Shown here: one piece after another, positions 1 to 12,397 of the stretch
Layout: each line of letters begins with the position of its first letter
Position numbering within the stretch: position 1 is the first letter of the stretch
DNA from: Rachicladosporium sp. CCFEE 5018
Lineage: Eukaryota; Ascomycota; Dothideomycetes; Cladosporiales; Cladosporiaceae
DNA: 64,000 nucleotides
Direction of reading: 5' to 3'
Assembly: GCA_002077045.2 (NCBI GenBank)
Contig: KZ111198.1
Span: 1-64,000, forward strand
Program-made: the position numbers and the translations under genes
The notes under the pieces: generated by a model
Seen by the model: only the letters and a program-made list of their open reading frames with translations
Databases searched by the model: none
Told to the model about the DNA's origin: nothing

Positions 1-1280
1 AGGGACGTGCGAGTGGCTGGCAAAAGGAGAACAGTCATTGTGTTGTATACACGGCCGGGGAGTTTCTGGTGAAATTGAATCGGATGAAGGAGGCGGGGGA
101 GAAGGCTGCTAGGGGGTGAGAAGATGGGGAGGTGGTGAGTGAGGAAGATAGAGTGAGGGGCCTGCATGTGAGTGATGTTGAGTGTATGGGTAGCTCGAAT
201 GGCTTCGCCTTTCCATAAAGACAGAAGCGTGCGTTAGGCTACTGTAAGTGTAGCCACAGGAGCAAATGCGCGATTACTGCGCCCTCGTGACGCTGAACCG
301 TGTAAGTCTATTAAAAGTCCTGTTCTGCCCTTGAGATCAGAGTCGTGGCTCTGGACGTGGATGTTAACGAGCACCGTGTCCACAAGAGGCCATGGCGAGG
401 GAAATACATGTTTGCTTCCCAGTGCTTCTGCAAAGCGCTTCCCCTGAGTGGATGATGCGATGAAAGGCACAGCCCGGCTGGCATCTCACAGGCAGTCCAG
501 AAGCTATTGGCAGTCTGATCGACGTGCTCACGTCCAGATGACAGGCTGTTTGTGCGGCTCCAAGCTCGTGGACCGGCGTGGCAGGAATAGCATATGAGAT
601 TGATGGAGAGGCGTGGTACTCTACGCCCCTTTTCCCGTATAACTTCTACTTGGCCCCTATCAACAGAGCGAGCAGGCGACTCCAGTATCTGACGACGCGA
701 GGTATGTGAAACTAGTCAATGGTTTGCAGCTTGATTTTTACGTGCAAGCTACCTCTGATCTCGTCCGTCTGTAACACAGGTTGGTGAGTCTCATGTCACC
801 ATCTCCCTCAATTCTGCCGTACGCCTCCTAAGTCGGGCGCTTGATGGCCTTCCTGCCTGCTCCGTGAGCGCCAGAATCCGTCGCAGGCTGGAAACGCCTC
901 GCGCTCTGCGTTTCGTCACCGGCTGTACATCTCTCGTCATCTGCGGCCGCCGCCCAAGACTCTGTAATCTATGCGCTCAGCCAGTCCACACTCGCGCGGA
1001 GCTCATCGCAGCCGCCTTCGTGGCGTTTGACAAGATGCATGGAACCTAGCACGTAGCAATCTGCGCGTAGGGCTTCCGTCATTCCAGCAGCGACACGTTG
1101 CATAGCCCGCGCAAGAGACGCGCGATGCAGTGAGGGTCACAGGTGCTCCGTCGTTGTGCGCCTCTGCACCTGCAGATCGCGTCGCCAGGTCAGCCTGCCA
1201 CTGCCTCCACGGCCATTCTGCGATACTCGTCCGGCAGCGCCGGTATCCTGCACGCCATCGAGTGCAAATCACCTATATCC
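1..1280. other. Left-edge region without a supported gene
   Basis: Short open frames occur on both strands (for example 234-470 minus and 864-1049 plus), but none shows a recognisable domain, splice-linked extension or convincing codon bias. The stretch probably holds the 3' flank of the cyclin gene at 1281 and intergenic DNA. Confidence 0.5.
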
Positions 1281-2537
1281 TCAAGTCGGTTCCCTGTCCA
1301 CCTCGACGGTATCCATCGCCTCCTCCTCCCTCTCCATCTCCCTCTCCATCTCCCGCAGACTGCTCCCCGCACTTCCCATCCCGCTCTCCCCACTACTGAT
1401 CTCTTCACCCTCTAGCACGTATCCTTCAGTCCTGCCCACGAGACTGACGTAGTAGTCCACCAGTGTCTCCGGCTTCGGCACAATCTTCCACTGGCACTTC
1501 TGTAAAAATTCCAGCTCAAGAGTCGCCAATTCCGACACCGGGATCCCTCCAATCCTCGCGTATGTCGGGTTCGTCCAGAAAGAGTCGCTCAGGCCTTTGG
1601 CGGCTACAGTCGCGGCCGTGATTAAGAAGCGATGCACGGTGAGCGAGTTTATAGTGAATGCCGAGTAGCACGCACAAAGCCGATCGATGTAGTACACCAT
1701 ACTCAGCAGTATCGGCGGCGGCAGCGTGGCGTGCTGGATCAGGCGTTGCAGGTAATCTGACACGCTTATGCCGGGTGGAGCGCGGGAGTGGAAGCGTGTT
1801 AGGCGGTTGTTGTGCAATGGAATTTGGTCGTTCAGGCGAATGAGCTCGAGAAGCATGGAGCTGATTAGCACGCCGAGATCTTTGGGGGAGCAGGTTTCGT
1901 AAGCGCGGGGCATTATTTTTGGTGGTTCGGTTGAGGGGCGGGGGCGTTTGGAGGGGGTAGTTGGGGCTGTCGTGCGGACCTCGCGGGGTGAGGGCACTGG
2001 ACTGCTGGTAGATGGCGGCTCGGCATCGCGGTTCACCGGAAGCTGCGGGTCTACTCGTAGCGGTGGTTCGGGGGGTGGCTCAATGGGTGGTGCTGGCTGC
2101 TGTTGCAGAGGCGCAGCGCTCATGTGTGGTGATGTCGAGTCGGAGCTATCGTCGTCGTCGCTCTCCTCCTCACTACGCGCGTCCTCTTTCCGCTTCCTGC
2201 CTGGCGTCGATATGTGCTGCTGAGCTTCGTTCAAGGGAGTGATTGACTTGTGTCCGGCGGTTGGGGGGTAGCCGTCCGGAGAGTACTGCGTTCCTGCATC
2301 TGCGTAACGCGGCCGAGGCTCCCGCGGCGCGTTGCTCTCGCCTGCACGGTCGCGAGGAAGGAGGGTCTTGGGCGAGAGGCTGGCGATGCTGGAAGGAGCT
2401 GGGGAGTGCAGGGCTCGTCGTTGGTGATGGGTTGAAGAATTGGGAGGTGCGGCCCGGGACGGAGCAGGGGAGTAGTGGTACGGTTTTGCTCTCCGGGATG
2501 GCGAGATGCTGGGAGATGAGGACATCAAGGTCGACAT
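1281..2537 (-). CDS. PHO80-like (PREG-type) cyclin
   Basis: A 418-residue single-exon protein. The N-terminal half is low-complexity and rich in Ser, Pro and acidic residues (a run with EEESDDDDSSDS). The C-terminal half, roughly residues 210-370, is a Pho80-type cyclin box: it opens with CSPKDLGVLISSMLLELI, continues through a segment with YLQRLIQHATLPPPILLSMV and ends with LELEFLQKCQWKIVP. Family members bind a Pho85-type cyclin-dependent kinase and act in phosphate signalling or nutrient and polarity control; which CDK partner and which process applies here cannot be told from sequence. The length and the disordered N-terminus are normal for filamentous ascomycete PREG/Pcl-like cyclins. 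The start is the first ATG of the long frame; antisense frames over the same DNA are ignored. The identity rests on recognised motifs, not an alignment. Confidence 0.85.
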   Translation of the reverse strand: MSTLMSSSPSISPSRRAKPYHYSPAPSRAAPPNSSTHHQRRALHSPAPSSIASLSPKTLLPRDRAGESNAPREPRPRYADAGTQYSPDGYPPTAGHKSITPLNEAQQHISTPGRKRKEDARSEEESDDDDSSDSTSPHMSAAPLQQQPAPPIEPPPEPPLRVDPQLPVNRDAEPPSTSSPVPSPREVRTTAPTTPSKRPRPSTEPPKIMPRAYETCSPKDLGVLISSMLLELIRLNDQIPLHNNRLTRFHSRAPPGISVSDYLQRLIQHATLPPPILLSMVYYIDRLCACYSAFTINSLTVHRFLITAATVAAKGLSDSFWTNPTYARIGGIPVSELATLELEFLQKCQWKIVPKPETLVDYYVSLVGRTEGYVLEGEEISSGESGMGSAGSSLREMEREMEREEEAMDTVEVDREPT

Positions 2538-3079
2538 GCCCAGTGGAGTGATGCAGTGGAGGGGCGACGGTGAGGGCAGGCGCTAGTGTTCGAGCGCATA
2601 GTGGTACCTACGCAATGACTCTGCTGTGGAGAGGTGAGGATGCTCCGTGGGGTAGAGCTAGAGTAGTGTGGGATGGCGGCGCCTCTTGTACAAGAAGCAC
2701 TTATCGATGTATAGGAGAATGAGGCGATGTACGAGCAGACAGTGCGCAAACTTCTCGTCGTCTACATTCAAAGCATGACCTCCATACAAATGACACACGT
2801 GGGCCATGCCCTTCGGAAGCACAACGCAATCATTCCGACCGCACCAAACCTTGTCGGATCCGACTCCTCGATATGGCGCAAGATCAAGCTTTGGTGTGCG
2901 AGTCAGTCGCTCTCGGCAGCTGAGCCGAGAGCTCTCAAAGGTCAACCTGAGGCTGGTCATATTGGAGCTTCGTACTTCATCTTCACTGGGCAACACCGCG
3001 CAACACACTGCTAAGCTACCTCTGGAGATCAGGTTGGAAACAGCGTCCATCAACGAATGAATCGATAATCGCCGCCGCC

Positions 3080-6000
3080 ATGGTCCAGGCAATCACGCCT
3101 GAAGCTATCCAGGCTCTCGGCCAGTCGACCGCTCAAGAGCAGATTGCCCTATTGAGGGACCTGAAGAACAGTATCGTCGGCCATGATCAAAGGAAAGAGT
3201 TTGCCGTCCGCCATGGAGTTCTAGATGTCTTGCTGGGCATAAGATCAAATGTAGATGAGGCCAGAGTACAGGCTACACAGATCCTGGGCAGCATAGCGGG
3301 TGCCGGCGCTGAGTATGTCGAGCCGTTGGTGGCTGCTGGTGTAGCCGAGTATCTGCTGGAAGGAGTGAGTGGGAGAGATGCCAATGATGGGAGACTTGTG
3401 ACAGCAAGTCTCCAGGCGCTGCGCAGTTTGGCAGCTTCATGGTACGAGCGCTGCCTCTGCAGACCACCTCTGCTTCTCCAAAAATCTGAAGCGGTTTCTG
3501 TGCTGCTACAAGTGCGCCTGCGACAAAAGGCGACTGCATGGTCATATCTATGAGAGTCTCGAGTGCGGTACATGAGCACGGCTGTTTATTTTGCTCTCTC
3601 TCATCAATATCGCATGGCACCACTTCGTGTTGCAGTTGTACTTGCAGCAGCACAGGCGTGCCTCCAGGCGCTTGGAGAAGCGGAGGTAGACAAGGGTACG
3701 ATATTGTGCTGACGGCTTCCAGGAACCTTGCAGCGACTGCTACAAGCGCGGCTCCGTTGCCTCTCTACAATTGGACCAACACCTTCGTAGCCCTAGCACA
3801 GTCCCCTGGTGTGACTTCGAGGCGCCTATCTATCCTGTGCGACATCGTAGCCTACACAGCAGTCGAAGGCTACCCCTTCGACACCGCCATACTGGACACT
3901 CTTGCGGGACTACTAACAGCGCACGCTATCGCGTCTGGCCAATTCGACGATCGCAGTCCAAAGTCAGCTTGCCCAGTGGCACCGCCTCCTGCGGCAGTAC
4001 CTAGCATCCTTGGCGCTATCGGAAGCATCATACAAGGTTCCACATACCGGACATGGCGTTTCATCCTCAGCCAACCGATTGAAGAGCTTTTCACCAAGAT
4101 AGCCCTTGGAGACGGTGACCTCCGCTACATGATGTCGCCGAAGTACGGCCTCCTCAACGGCGAAGGCTGCCTTCTCCCACCACTTCACATCCCGCCGTAC
4201 AAGAACGTCTCCTATGCTTCCTCGTTCCCGATTGCAACCGTAGACCGAGGCCACGATATCGGCCTCACAGGTAGTGATCTCGACCACGCAAACGCCGTCG
4301 TCGGCTGGCTACTGCACTTCGCACGTTCCTACGACGGCGAGGATCGCTGCATAGCTCTCAAACTTGTCGCCCTGGTCCACGACGCGCTTCGGGCGACGAC
4401 TAGAAGTCCACCACTCGAAGTACTACAACGCACACACGATCGCGTACGCCAGCTCAACTATCTTGCCGTGCCCCTCGCAGTACGTCTGGTCGAAGACAGC
4501 AACGTCCGACCAGAAGGCGACAAACTCCGCGAAGAAGCTTGTGCTGTTCTCGCCCTCCTGGTGCGCAGCGAAAGGGATCTCCAAGCCGGTGCCGTAGAAG
4601 CAAAAGCAATCAAACACGTATGCATCTCACTCAAACGCAGCTTCGATCCAATCACTCTTTCGAAGCCAATGTGGAGCCCTCGCAAGGCATCGTCGGATGG
4701 TAATACCGACTCTGCCAGCTGCAGGCTGGGAAGGAGAGGATTGGCCAAGGAGGTCGTGCATGCCATGCGGTGGCGGAAGGGCGCACTAGATGCTGTCGCC
4801 GCTTTGACACACCAGAAAGACGACTTGCATAGGAAGGCTGTTGTTGATGCTGGGGTTGTTGGGTGTGTGGTTGAGGGCTTGCGTCCGTTTGAGGAGAGGG
4901 TTTGGGAGGGAGGTGTCGGGAGGAAGGCGACATTGGGGAGTAATGATGGTAAGTCTTCACGTCCCAGTCAGCGAATGGCATCTCCAGCTGCTACAATCGA
5001 GATCGGCACCGACATTGGACTAATAGCATTACAGGCAACACAGTACCTGTCGTCCTGGCAGCCTGCAACGCAGCAAGGTCCATGTCGCGCAGCGTCGGCC
5101 TGCTGCGCACGAGTCTCCTAGACGCCAGCCTCGCCAAGCCCATCGTAACGCTCATGAGACACCTGAACCCCAAAATCAAGCTCGCAGCAACAGATGTCTG
5201 CATTAACCTCCTCAACGAGTTCAGTCCTACGAAGCGGGATCTCATCGCCGAGGGTGTTATACCACTCCTCTGCGGGCACGCGCGTAGCGGCGACCTTGAG
5301 CTTCGAAGATCGAGTATCTGGGCACTCAAGCATCTGCTCAATACCTCGCCCCGCGATCTTCGGATCCAGGTCCTCGACGAGCTGACTCCAGAGTTCCTCA
5401 TGTCTGCCATGACTGGCCAGTATTCCGATACTGCCTCATCGACCAACGGCAACGGCGGCGTGAACATCCGGCTTAGCTCCGCCAACGCTGCGGGCGAGCA
5501 AGTCGACCTCCTAAACCCCTCATCCATGGACATTGATCCGAATCCTTCCCACGACCTTGACGACGATGATGATGACGAAGAGGATGACGACGAAGACGAA
5601 GACGGCGAGATTCTTCTGGACGAGCCGTCGCAAACCCACTACCAGACTTCCCAATTGCGCTCGACCCTCACCGATCATCCGACGCCTAAACTGGCCTCTT
5701 CTGCGATTTTGCAGCGCTACCGCCAGCTAGAAGAGGATGAGCAGCTTATGGCGCTGCGGCTGGATACGGAGATCCAGGAGCACTCGTTGGACCTGCTGCG
5801 GAATTTCATCTACGCTGACGCCGAGGACTGCGTGGCGCTGACTTCGCACGTCTACACTGCTATCGGCTCGTCGAGGCTACTGGATCTCCTCGCCAACAAG
5901 CTGTCACCCCTCTCCGCCTCGTCTGCGCTGCAACGAACGCCGACCCTCTACGCCAGCACGCCAATCCTGCACTCCACACTACGACTAATATCCCATCTCT

Positions 6001-6293
6001 GTGCTTCCTCGCCCTCTCACAAAGCTACGCTCCTGGCTCATACTACTACACTGCACGCCCTACTTCCACATTTTACCCATCCTACGCCGAGTATCCGATT
6101 AGCGTGTCTAGACATTATCGTCAATCTGACGTGGGTAGAAGACGAACGCGACCGCTCCCCAGGTGCGCGGGACCGCATCCGCCTGCTCCGCGAAGCCGGC
6201 TTAGAGGAAAAAGTGCGGGCTTTAACAGGCGATTCGGACGCAGGAGTGCGCGAGCGAGCTAAAGTCGCCGTGCGGCAGGTAGAAGGTGGGTAG
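3080..6293 (+). CDS. VID28: Armadillo-repeat GID/CTLH ubiquitin-ligase subunit (VID28/GID5, ARMC8-like)
   Basis: Proposed model join(3080..3441,3723..4948,5035..6293), 948 residues, with phases agreeing at both junctions. The protein is built of degenerate ARM repeats (LRDLKNSIVGHDQRKEFAVRHG near the start; KLAATDVCINLLNEFSPTK and LACLDIIVNLTWVEDERDR near the end) and has a strongly acidic insert around 5560-5620, as fungal Vid28 proteins have. Vid28/Gid5 is a scaffold arm of the GID E3 ligase that degrades gluconeogenic enzymes; ARMC8 is the animal counterpart. The second intron (4949-5034) has a GTAAGT donor and a CTAAT branch site. The first is unusually long (279 nt) but has a GTACGA donor, a gctgac branch site and a cttccag acceptor, and it joins TG|G cleanly. 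This first junction is the least certain part of the model. Confidence 0.8.
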
Positions 6294-6839
6294 GTCTCTC
6301 CGGAGATTGGGAGGTGGGTGTGGTAGTGTAGGTGTAGCTGCGATAGTGGATGTAGCATTAGGGTCTCCGTGAGAGACAGACAGACTTATCTTGGCCTTGT
6401 GCTTGAAGCTTTGGACTCTCGCAGATATGGTGCTATCGTGGATCATTGCCGCGGACAAGGGTATGGGAGCATCAACGGTATCTCAGACTTTTGGAGAAGC
6501 CCAGGTGACCCGTGCAAATATTGCAACGATGGAAGTGGTTTGGTATGGATGTGCAGCATTCAGCGAAGCAAGCAACTTGGGCTATGTAGGATTTGTGCAG
6601 ATTAGGGAGGTACATATGGTCATTCGTGCAGATCATTACACCCCAAGCTACAACTCCTCTTGATTCCTCCTAGTGACAGTCTGTTGCGCGTGAAATAGTA
6701 ATCCTGGATATCGTGAAAGAAAAGAAGGCCATATAAAACAAATCCCTCAGCAGACGCAAGTCCAAGCGCGTTGGATGTCAAGCAAAACACCAGCGCCAAG
6801 GTAAGATATGAACCAGACTCGTGATGAGTGATCCGAGAC

Positions 6840-7499
6840 TCATTTCCTCGCTTCAAACAACGTCTTCGCAACTGCTTCATAGGCACGCTTATCGAGTCGC
6901 TCAGCGCGAATCACATTCGCGTAAGCATCCAGAATCCGCATGTCATCGACCGCGTCAGTCTCGCCGAAGATAACCCGAACGGCAGGTCCGTGAGCTAGAC
7001 TCGCGATTTCCCGAGCAACTGCTAGCTGTCGGGCCAGATTTGACGTATCATCTGGGATACAGATCGTGATGATCACTGCGTCGGCTTCTTGGAGAAAGCC
7101 ACGGTGGACTGTACTCAGGCCTTGGCTAGGCAGGTAGGGCACGTGCCGAAGCCTGGAGTGGTGGATGGCGAGCTCGCGGCCGAGTGACTCGAAGGGATCG
7201 GCTCTCGCTTTTGGAGTAGTGGGCTCGGACGTCGTGAGGTAGCTTGAGGCTGGCAGGACTGGCGTGAGGAGGAGCAGGAGGGAGGACCGAGGTAAGGTTC
7301 GGAGCGCGTCGAGGGCAGGGGCGGAGGAGCGCATGACTTCGACTCCGGGCGAGGGGGCGGACTGAATCGACCTTCGCGTAGTCGACAAGGTAGATCGAGA
7401 CGCTTCTGTGGTAGTCTGGGCTTCGGCAATGCGGACGTGCTCGGCAAGAGAAGCAGACCAAGCAGCTATATAAGCGGGATCTCTCATTTTTCGATCCAA
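6840..7499 (-). CDS. Unrecognised protein, possibly incomplete at its 5' end
   Basis: An open frame of 219 residues with convincing coding character. The central part (LLLLLTPVLPASSYL, then FESLGRELAIHHSRLRHVPYL and a hydrophobic stretch containing EADAVIITICI) loosely recalls the C-terminal module of some fungal family-3 beta-N-acetylglucosaminidase-like proteins, in which PLGRALxxRHxRxRHVPY is followed by a hydrophobic strand. That resemblance is from memory and weak, and no catalytic domain is present. The frame stays open upstream of the ATG at 7499, and a second frame (7484-7978 minus) abuts it, so the true N-terminus may lie in an upstream exon that I could not place. No function is assigned. 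Confidence 0.5.
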   Translation of the reverse strand: MDRKMRDPAYIAAWSASLAEHVRIAEAQTTTEASRSTLSTTRRSIQSAPSPGVEVMRSSAPALDALRTLPRSSLLLLLTPVLPASSYLTTSEPTTPKARADPFESLGRELAIHHSRLRHVPYLPSQGLSTVHRGFLQEADAVIITICIPDDTSNLARQLAVAREIASLAHGPAVRVIFGETDAVDDMRILDAYANVIRAERLDKRAYEAVAKTLFEARK

Positions 7500-7978
7500 G
7501 GCGGTGCTGGCGAGCTTGAAGACCGGACGTGGACGTCCCGTAAGTCTGCTTTAGACTTCTTCGCTGCTTCGACGAGATAGACGAACGGTAAAGCCTGCAC
7601 TGCGTTCATGGGATGCAGTCGCAGCCGTGTGCCGTGGGTAGACGGAGGTGTGTTGTGCGACGTGAGGGGCGGTGGGTGGCTGCTTTGGGTTGATGTAGGA
7701 TGCCTGTTGATGGCTTGCAGCGAGTAGTGATAGATATGCTGAACGCTGAGAGGGTGATAGGCAAAGCGAGGATACGAGAAGGCCGCCCAAGGACGCACGA
7801 ATAGGCTCAGTGCATTGACGCCGAGCGGGCGAAGACGGTAAGCTTGCAACAGCGGGATGGAAGCGTAGCAGTGAAGAACGGAGGGGAATAGATGGTAGGA
7901 GCTGATAGATGATGTCTCGCTTGACACGTCAAATTCGAGAGAAATGGTTGGTCGTACAGCAGCTTTTTCGAGTCGCAC

Positions 7979-9225
7979 AACTGTGATTGACGGACGAGTA
8001 GGACAGAAAGAGCAACAGCTGCGGACAGCAGCAGCACTTACAACATAGTTGCAGCTTCGATTATGTTACACAGCGTGAGACGCATGCAGTCAGTCGACCG
8101 ATCGTAGAGGTCGATTATGCGATGCAATCCTGGTTGGAGGACGCGGATGTCTCCGGCGGGCACGTGTGGAAATGCTGCGAACGAGCACTGATGCTGCAGG
8201 GCTGGAGGCCTCTGACTGGCCCGGCAGTTGGATGCAGTCTGGCGAGCGACGGGGAGACTAGTTGGTCTAGCTTCGAGCTCTGGAAGAGGTCCGCGAAGGG
8301 CAGCTTCACGAGTCGGGAGAGGCAATAGCGCGTGTCGTGCGACTGTGACGGTGCGGGCGAGAGGGAGTAAGCTGAGCTCTGCTGGCCAGTAACATGTACG
8401 AGTGCAGTGCGCGAGCCGTCAGCGCGGTCTGGGAGCAGGCCGCGGGATATGCTGTGTAACAGAACTAGACCATTGTCATGAGCTCCGCGAGCGTGGGAGT
8501 GGGACACACAGCTTGCAGAACAAGGCATGGCCCGGTCCAGAAGTGCCCGAGCTGGAGATGTCTTGAATGGCTAGTCTCTATGACAGGGCGTCAACATGAT
8601 TGGTGTGTCGGTGATGATGGTGGAAGACAGAGACTGGATGTAGAGCTTCCGCAAGTGCAGCCGCACTCTGCCAAGGCTAACTCGACGCCTCAGACTTCCT
8701 GTCAGGCACTAACCTCGTGGTCGACTTCCACATTCTCCGCCGACCCTACGCAGTATCCTTGGTAGGCATTCTCCATAGCAGAATCATGTAACGATGAATG
8801 TCAGTCCTAGCTGACCGAGTGAGCGAGACTTTACAGTGTAAAAGCGGCATATCGCGTCCACACTAACGATGGAAGCTGCCGGGCGTAATGCAGCGTGCCT
8901 TGTCGATGTTGCGACTGCATTTTCACGAATACTTCCCAGGACATCGACTCTGCCAGCATGATTAGCCAGAGACGCGAATGACAAACGAAGCAGACCGCGC
9001 AGCGACTCTCGTCAAGTAGACCGCCAATGTATGTAGCGCCACGGGAGTGCATATGCAGCTACGCTGTCGACAAGAGTGAAGGTCGACTCTTCTGAGAGCT
9101 CTCCAGGGCAGCGGTAGCAGTAGTTCGTTATCGCAGTGTCACACATACTAGCATTGTCGAACGTAGGAATCTTGCGAATGGTCCGCTGCTTTCGTCGCTC
9201 GTGTGGCTAGCCAGCAATCGCGGTC
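7979..9225. other. Intergenic stretch, nothing convincing
   Basis: About 1.2 kb between two divergently oriented genes. Frames such as 8115-8528 minus have no recognisable domain and no splice partner. This DNA probably carries the promoters of both neighbours and perhaps a missed 5' exon of the CRT10-like gene. Confidence 0.45.
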
Positions 9226-11168
9226 ATGTTGGAGCATGATGTTGAGGCTGTGCCACTGGGTGCGTTCAAGGCAGGCCCGCGGGCAGAGGATGTCGAATCT
9301 CCATCCGTGGCGCCATGGCGAAATAATTTGGTGAGTACAAGTCCATCTTCATGGTACCGTAAACAAAATGATAGCTGAGCCAATTGCAGACCGCCCTCTC
9401 GCAAGAACATAACTTGTACTTTGTTGCGTACTACGAGCTCATCTATGTTTACGAGCCTAGTGGCAGCGGAGGAAACACCTTACACACACCGGTCCACTCT
9501 TTACGTAGCGAACCAACAAGACCTGGGAACCGGGGATACCTGGACCGATACCGTCCACACGCTATCAACAACCTCCTAATCGCGAAGCTCGGTACTGAGG
9601 AGGTGTTGGCTTGCGTGCGTGACGATGGAGACTGTGATGTATTCCTGCTGCGACATGTCATCGCAGCAATTGAGACCTCACGGCAAGGATACTTCGACTC
9701 ATTCGAGCGTCCAATGTTCCAGATCAGCGTGGGGATTAGCGCATGGGGCCTCTCAATTCACTCTGCAGCCCGGATGCTAGCGATCAGCTCCAACCGTCAC
9801 GAAATCACAGTCATCAAGTTTGCGCTTGCGGATCAAGTGTATGACGCTGCAACATCGTACGAAGTGAGATACCTAATATGGAGCTCTCATCGCGAGCCTC
9901 CCCATGAATTGTCCACACTGACAGCCTCTATGTAGGCACAGCCAGCGAAGCAGGATACAGGAGAGAGCAGGTATGAAACCTCCGTGCAGGTCTATCACGG
10001 GCTGTCAAATATACCACACATTGCATTCTGCAACACAGGAGACGATCCGCATGGCCGATGGCTGGCGTCGACCGACATCAGCGGCGATTGCAGATTCCTG
10101 GACCTCCAAGCAGGCGCAATTGTACAATTTGTCCGATTTGGTCGATCTTTTGCGGAAGCTGGCTATGGCTCATACGATCGTATCAACGCTGGATGGGGTA
10201 TCATTTTCCTGGATCGGAGATCATTTGTTGGGTCATCAAAGCGGCGGGCATTGGGACAAGATCATACGGAGGAGCTGCCGGATGCTAAAACCGACCCGAC
10301 AATCTGGGATTTGAGCCGAACGATTCGACATCTAGGGAATATATCCGATCATTTTCTCTCTACTCCATCTGACCCTTTGTCATCGGAATCTGATGACACG
10401 GTCTCGGAAAGTAACATCTCCTTGCCCGACACCAACATGGTCAGCACCGATGGCGATACTAGTAACACCGGAAGCGGTCCAACGTCCGTGCTGAGAGGCG
10501 CTAATAACGACATGTACGACGACATCGAGGACGAGCAAACGGAGGATGCCATCAACCCAGCAATTCTCTACGGCGGCGACCGCATCTGTGGAAACAAGCC
10601 CCGTTTCCAGCAAGCGACCGGAATCTGCGACGATTTGCCATGTCCAATTTTGCATGCTTCGCTCCGGAATATCTATCTCTTGCAGCCGTCTCGGTTCCAC
10701 GAGATAGGGCGTCATGGTATCTTTGCTCCGCCAGTGGTGGGCTTCGCTAGACCATTGAGGCAGTACATACAGGGGCAACATCGGGATCTGAACATGTTTG
10801 ACAGGATGAACATGCACGCCTACATACCTTCGCTCGGCGTGGTGATCGTGGCGTCGCAGAAGGGACGAGCGATTGTGCTTGCTCTCACGAAGGTCAAAGT
10901 CGGCACACAAACGGTCTATGCCATGCGAGCAGAGTGTATTCTGCCGTTCGCAAGCCAAGAACGGACTCAGAATGGCTCCAAGACTGCTCTGCGGCCCTTT
11001 CAGCCACTGCACGGCATCGCTGTGGGACCCATACCTGGTAGTGAGGGTCTGAGATACGAGGACAAGAGATGGCGACTGTTCATGATGTATCAGGACTACA
11101 CTGTGCTGAAGTATGAGATTCGCCGGAAGGGCGGGCAGGATGCCGGAGTCGCGAATGTGGTTATATGA
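9226..11168 (+). CDS. CRT10-like WD40-type protein
   Basis: Model join(9226..9330,9390..9863,9936..11168), 603 residues, with all junctions in phase 0. The N-terminus runs from HDVEAVPLGAF through PWRNNLTALSQEHNLYFVAY, followed by ELIYVYEPS, LACVRDDGDCDVFLL and AWGLSIHSAARMLAIS, an order I associate with the CRT10 domain (yeast Crt10 regulates ribonucleotide-reductase gene transcription). Repeated blade-like strands suggest a beta-propeller. An acidic, Ser/Thr-rich linker lies in the middle (around 10330-10560). The three-exon structure uses GTGAGT and GTGAGA donors. The first codons may not be the true start: frame and family pattern suggest that coding sequence continues upstream of 9226 in an unplaced exon. 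The molecular role in filamentous fungi is not established. Confidence 0.75.
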
Positions 11169-11365
11169 AGCCGAGAGCATGTAACCGGATTCGGATAACA
11201 TCAGCTCAAAAGTGCATACTTCCACGCGACTGTCCAGCGCAGAGAAACAGCGAAGAGTGGGGAACCTCGGCTCGTCACTTGGAAGCAACGTGGTGTCGAA
11301 AGAAAATCCGCCATAACTCATTCGTTACAAAATCAAGCAACCCAATCCATCCAGCATCAAGAGTC

Positions 11366-12397
11366 ATGGACCCCGAATTTATCCGCCCTACCCGCTCGCT
11401 CGAGGGCCGTGTCGCAGTCGTCTCAGGTAATCCACATCTCACGTGACTAAATACACCTGAACGTCACTTACACTCTCCCTCCCAGGCGCCGGCGCAGCAG
11501 GCACTGGCCTAGGTAACGGCCGTGCCTGCGCCATCCTCCTAGCCGAAGCCGGCGCCCGCGTAATCTGCGCCGACATCTCCCTCCCCTCCGCCACCGTGAC
11601 CGCCGACATGATAACGACCGAATTCGGCCCCTCGCGAGCGCTGGCAATTCAATGCGACGCGACATCCGAGTCCTCCGCCGCCGCGCTCGCGACCAAGACG
11701 CTCGAGGCGTTCGGCAGGATTGACATTCTGGTCAATGTCGTGGGGATCGCTGGGGCTGTGGGGACGGTGGAGACGGTGAGTATGGCTGAGTGGGCTAAGG
11801 GGATGGAGGTAAATGTGGGAAGTATGGTTGTCATGGGGAAGGCTTGTGTGCCTGCTATGGCTAAGAATGAGGGGCAGTGGAGGGGAAGTATCGTTAACCT
11901 TTCGAGTGTGGCGGGACTGAGGGGTGGGACGCCGAGTCTGCTTTATCCGACCAGTAAGGGGGCGATCGTTGTAAGTCTCCTTGCATTTGTCTCAATGGGC
12001 GCCCCTCTTCTGGTGCCATTGAGGAAGGCTCAATCTCGTACCGGAGCTCGGCCTCAACATGCTGCAGGACTGATAAGACTCACAGAACCTCACCCGCGCA
12101 ATGGCCGCCCACCACGCCGGCCAAGGCATTCGAGTCAACTGCGTCTGTCCCGGCATGGTCTACACGCCCATGATGAGCTCGCCCACCAGCGGCCCGCCAA
12201 TGACGCCCGAAGCCCGCGAGATCCGCAAGAACCGCAGTCTACTCAAGACGGAAGGCAATGGCTGGGATGTGGCCGCTGCTGTGAGGTTCCTGGCAGGCGA
12301 TGAGGCGAGGTGGATGACGGGTGTTATCCTGCCGGTTGATGCTGGAGCGACCTGTGCTACTAGTACTGATGTGCCCGGCGTGGGGTCGGGGACGTAG
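11366..12397 (+). CDS. Short-chain dehydrogenase/reductase (classical SDR)
   Basis: Model join(11366..11426,11486..11970,12086..12397), 285 residues, junctions in phase 1 and phase 0. The first intron interrupts the cofactor loop: VVSG joins AGAAGTGLGNG, giving a classical Rossmann glycine motif for NAD(P). The NAG-like strand reads INVVGIAGA in its equivalent position (DILVNVVGIAG), the catalytic serine lies in NLSSVAGLRGG, and the Tyr/Lys pair is YPTSK. The sequence after the active site (VNCVCPGMVYTPM) is the usual PG motif, and the end has WMTGVILPVDAG, typical of FabG-like SDRs. The substrate cannot be predicted. The predicted product has no signal peptide, so it is probably cytosolic. 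Confidence 0.88.

Noticed and set aside
1130..1452. Several plus-strand open frames rich in Pro/Ser
   Set aside because: They are antisense to the C-terminal part of the PHO80-like cyclin and reflect the CT-rich coding DNA.
10380..11321. 313-codon minus-strand frame
   Set aside because: It lies opposite the last exon of the CRT10-like gene, has no motif and only persists because of the codon bias on the other strand.
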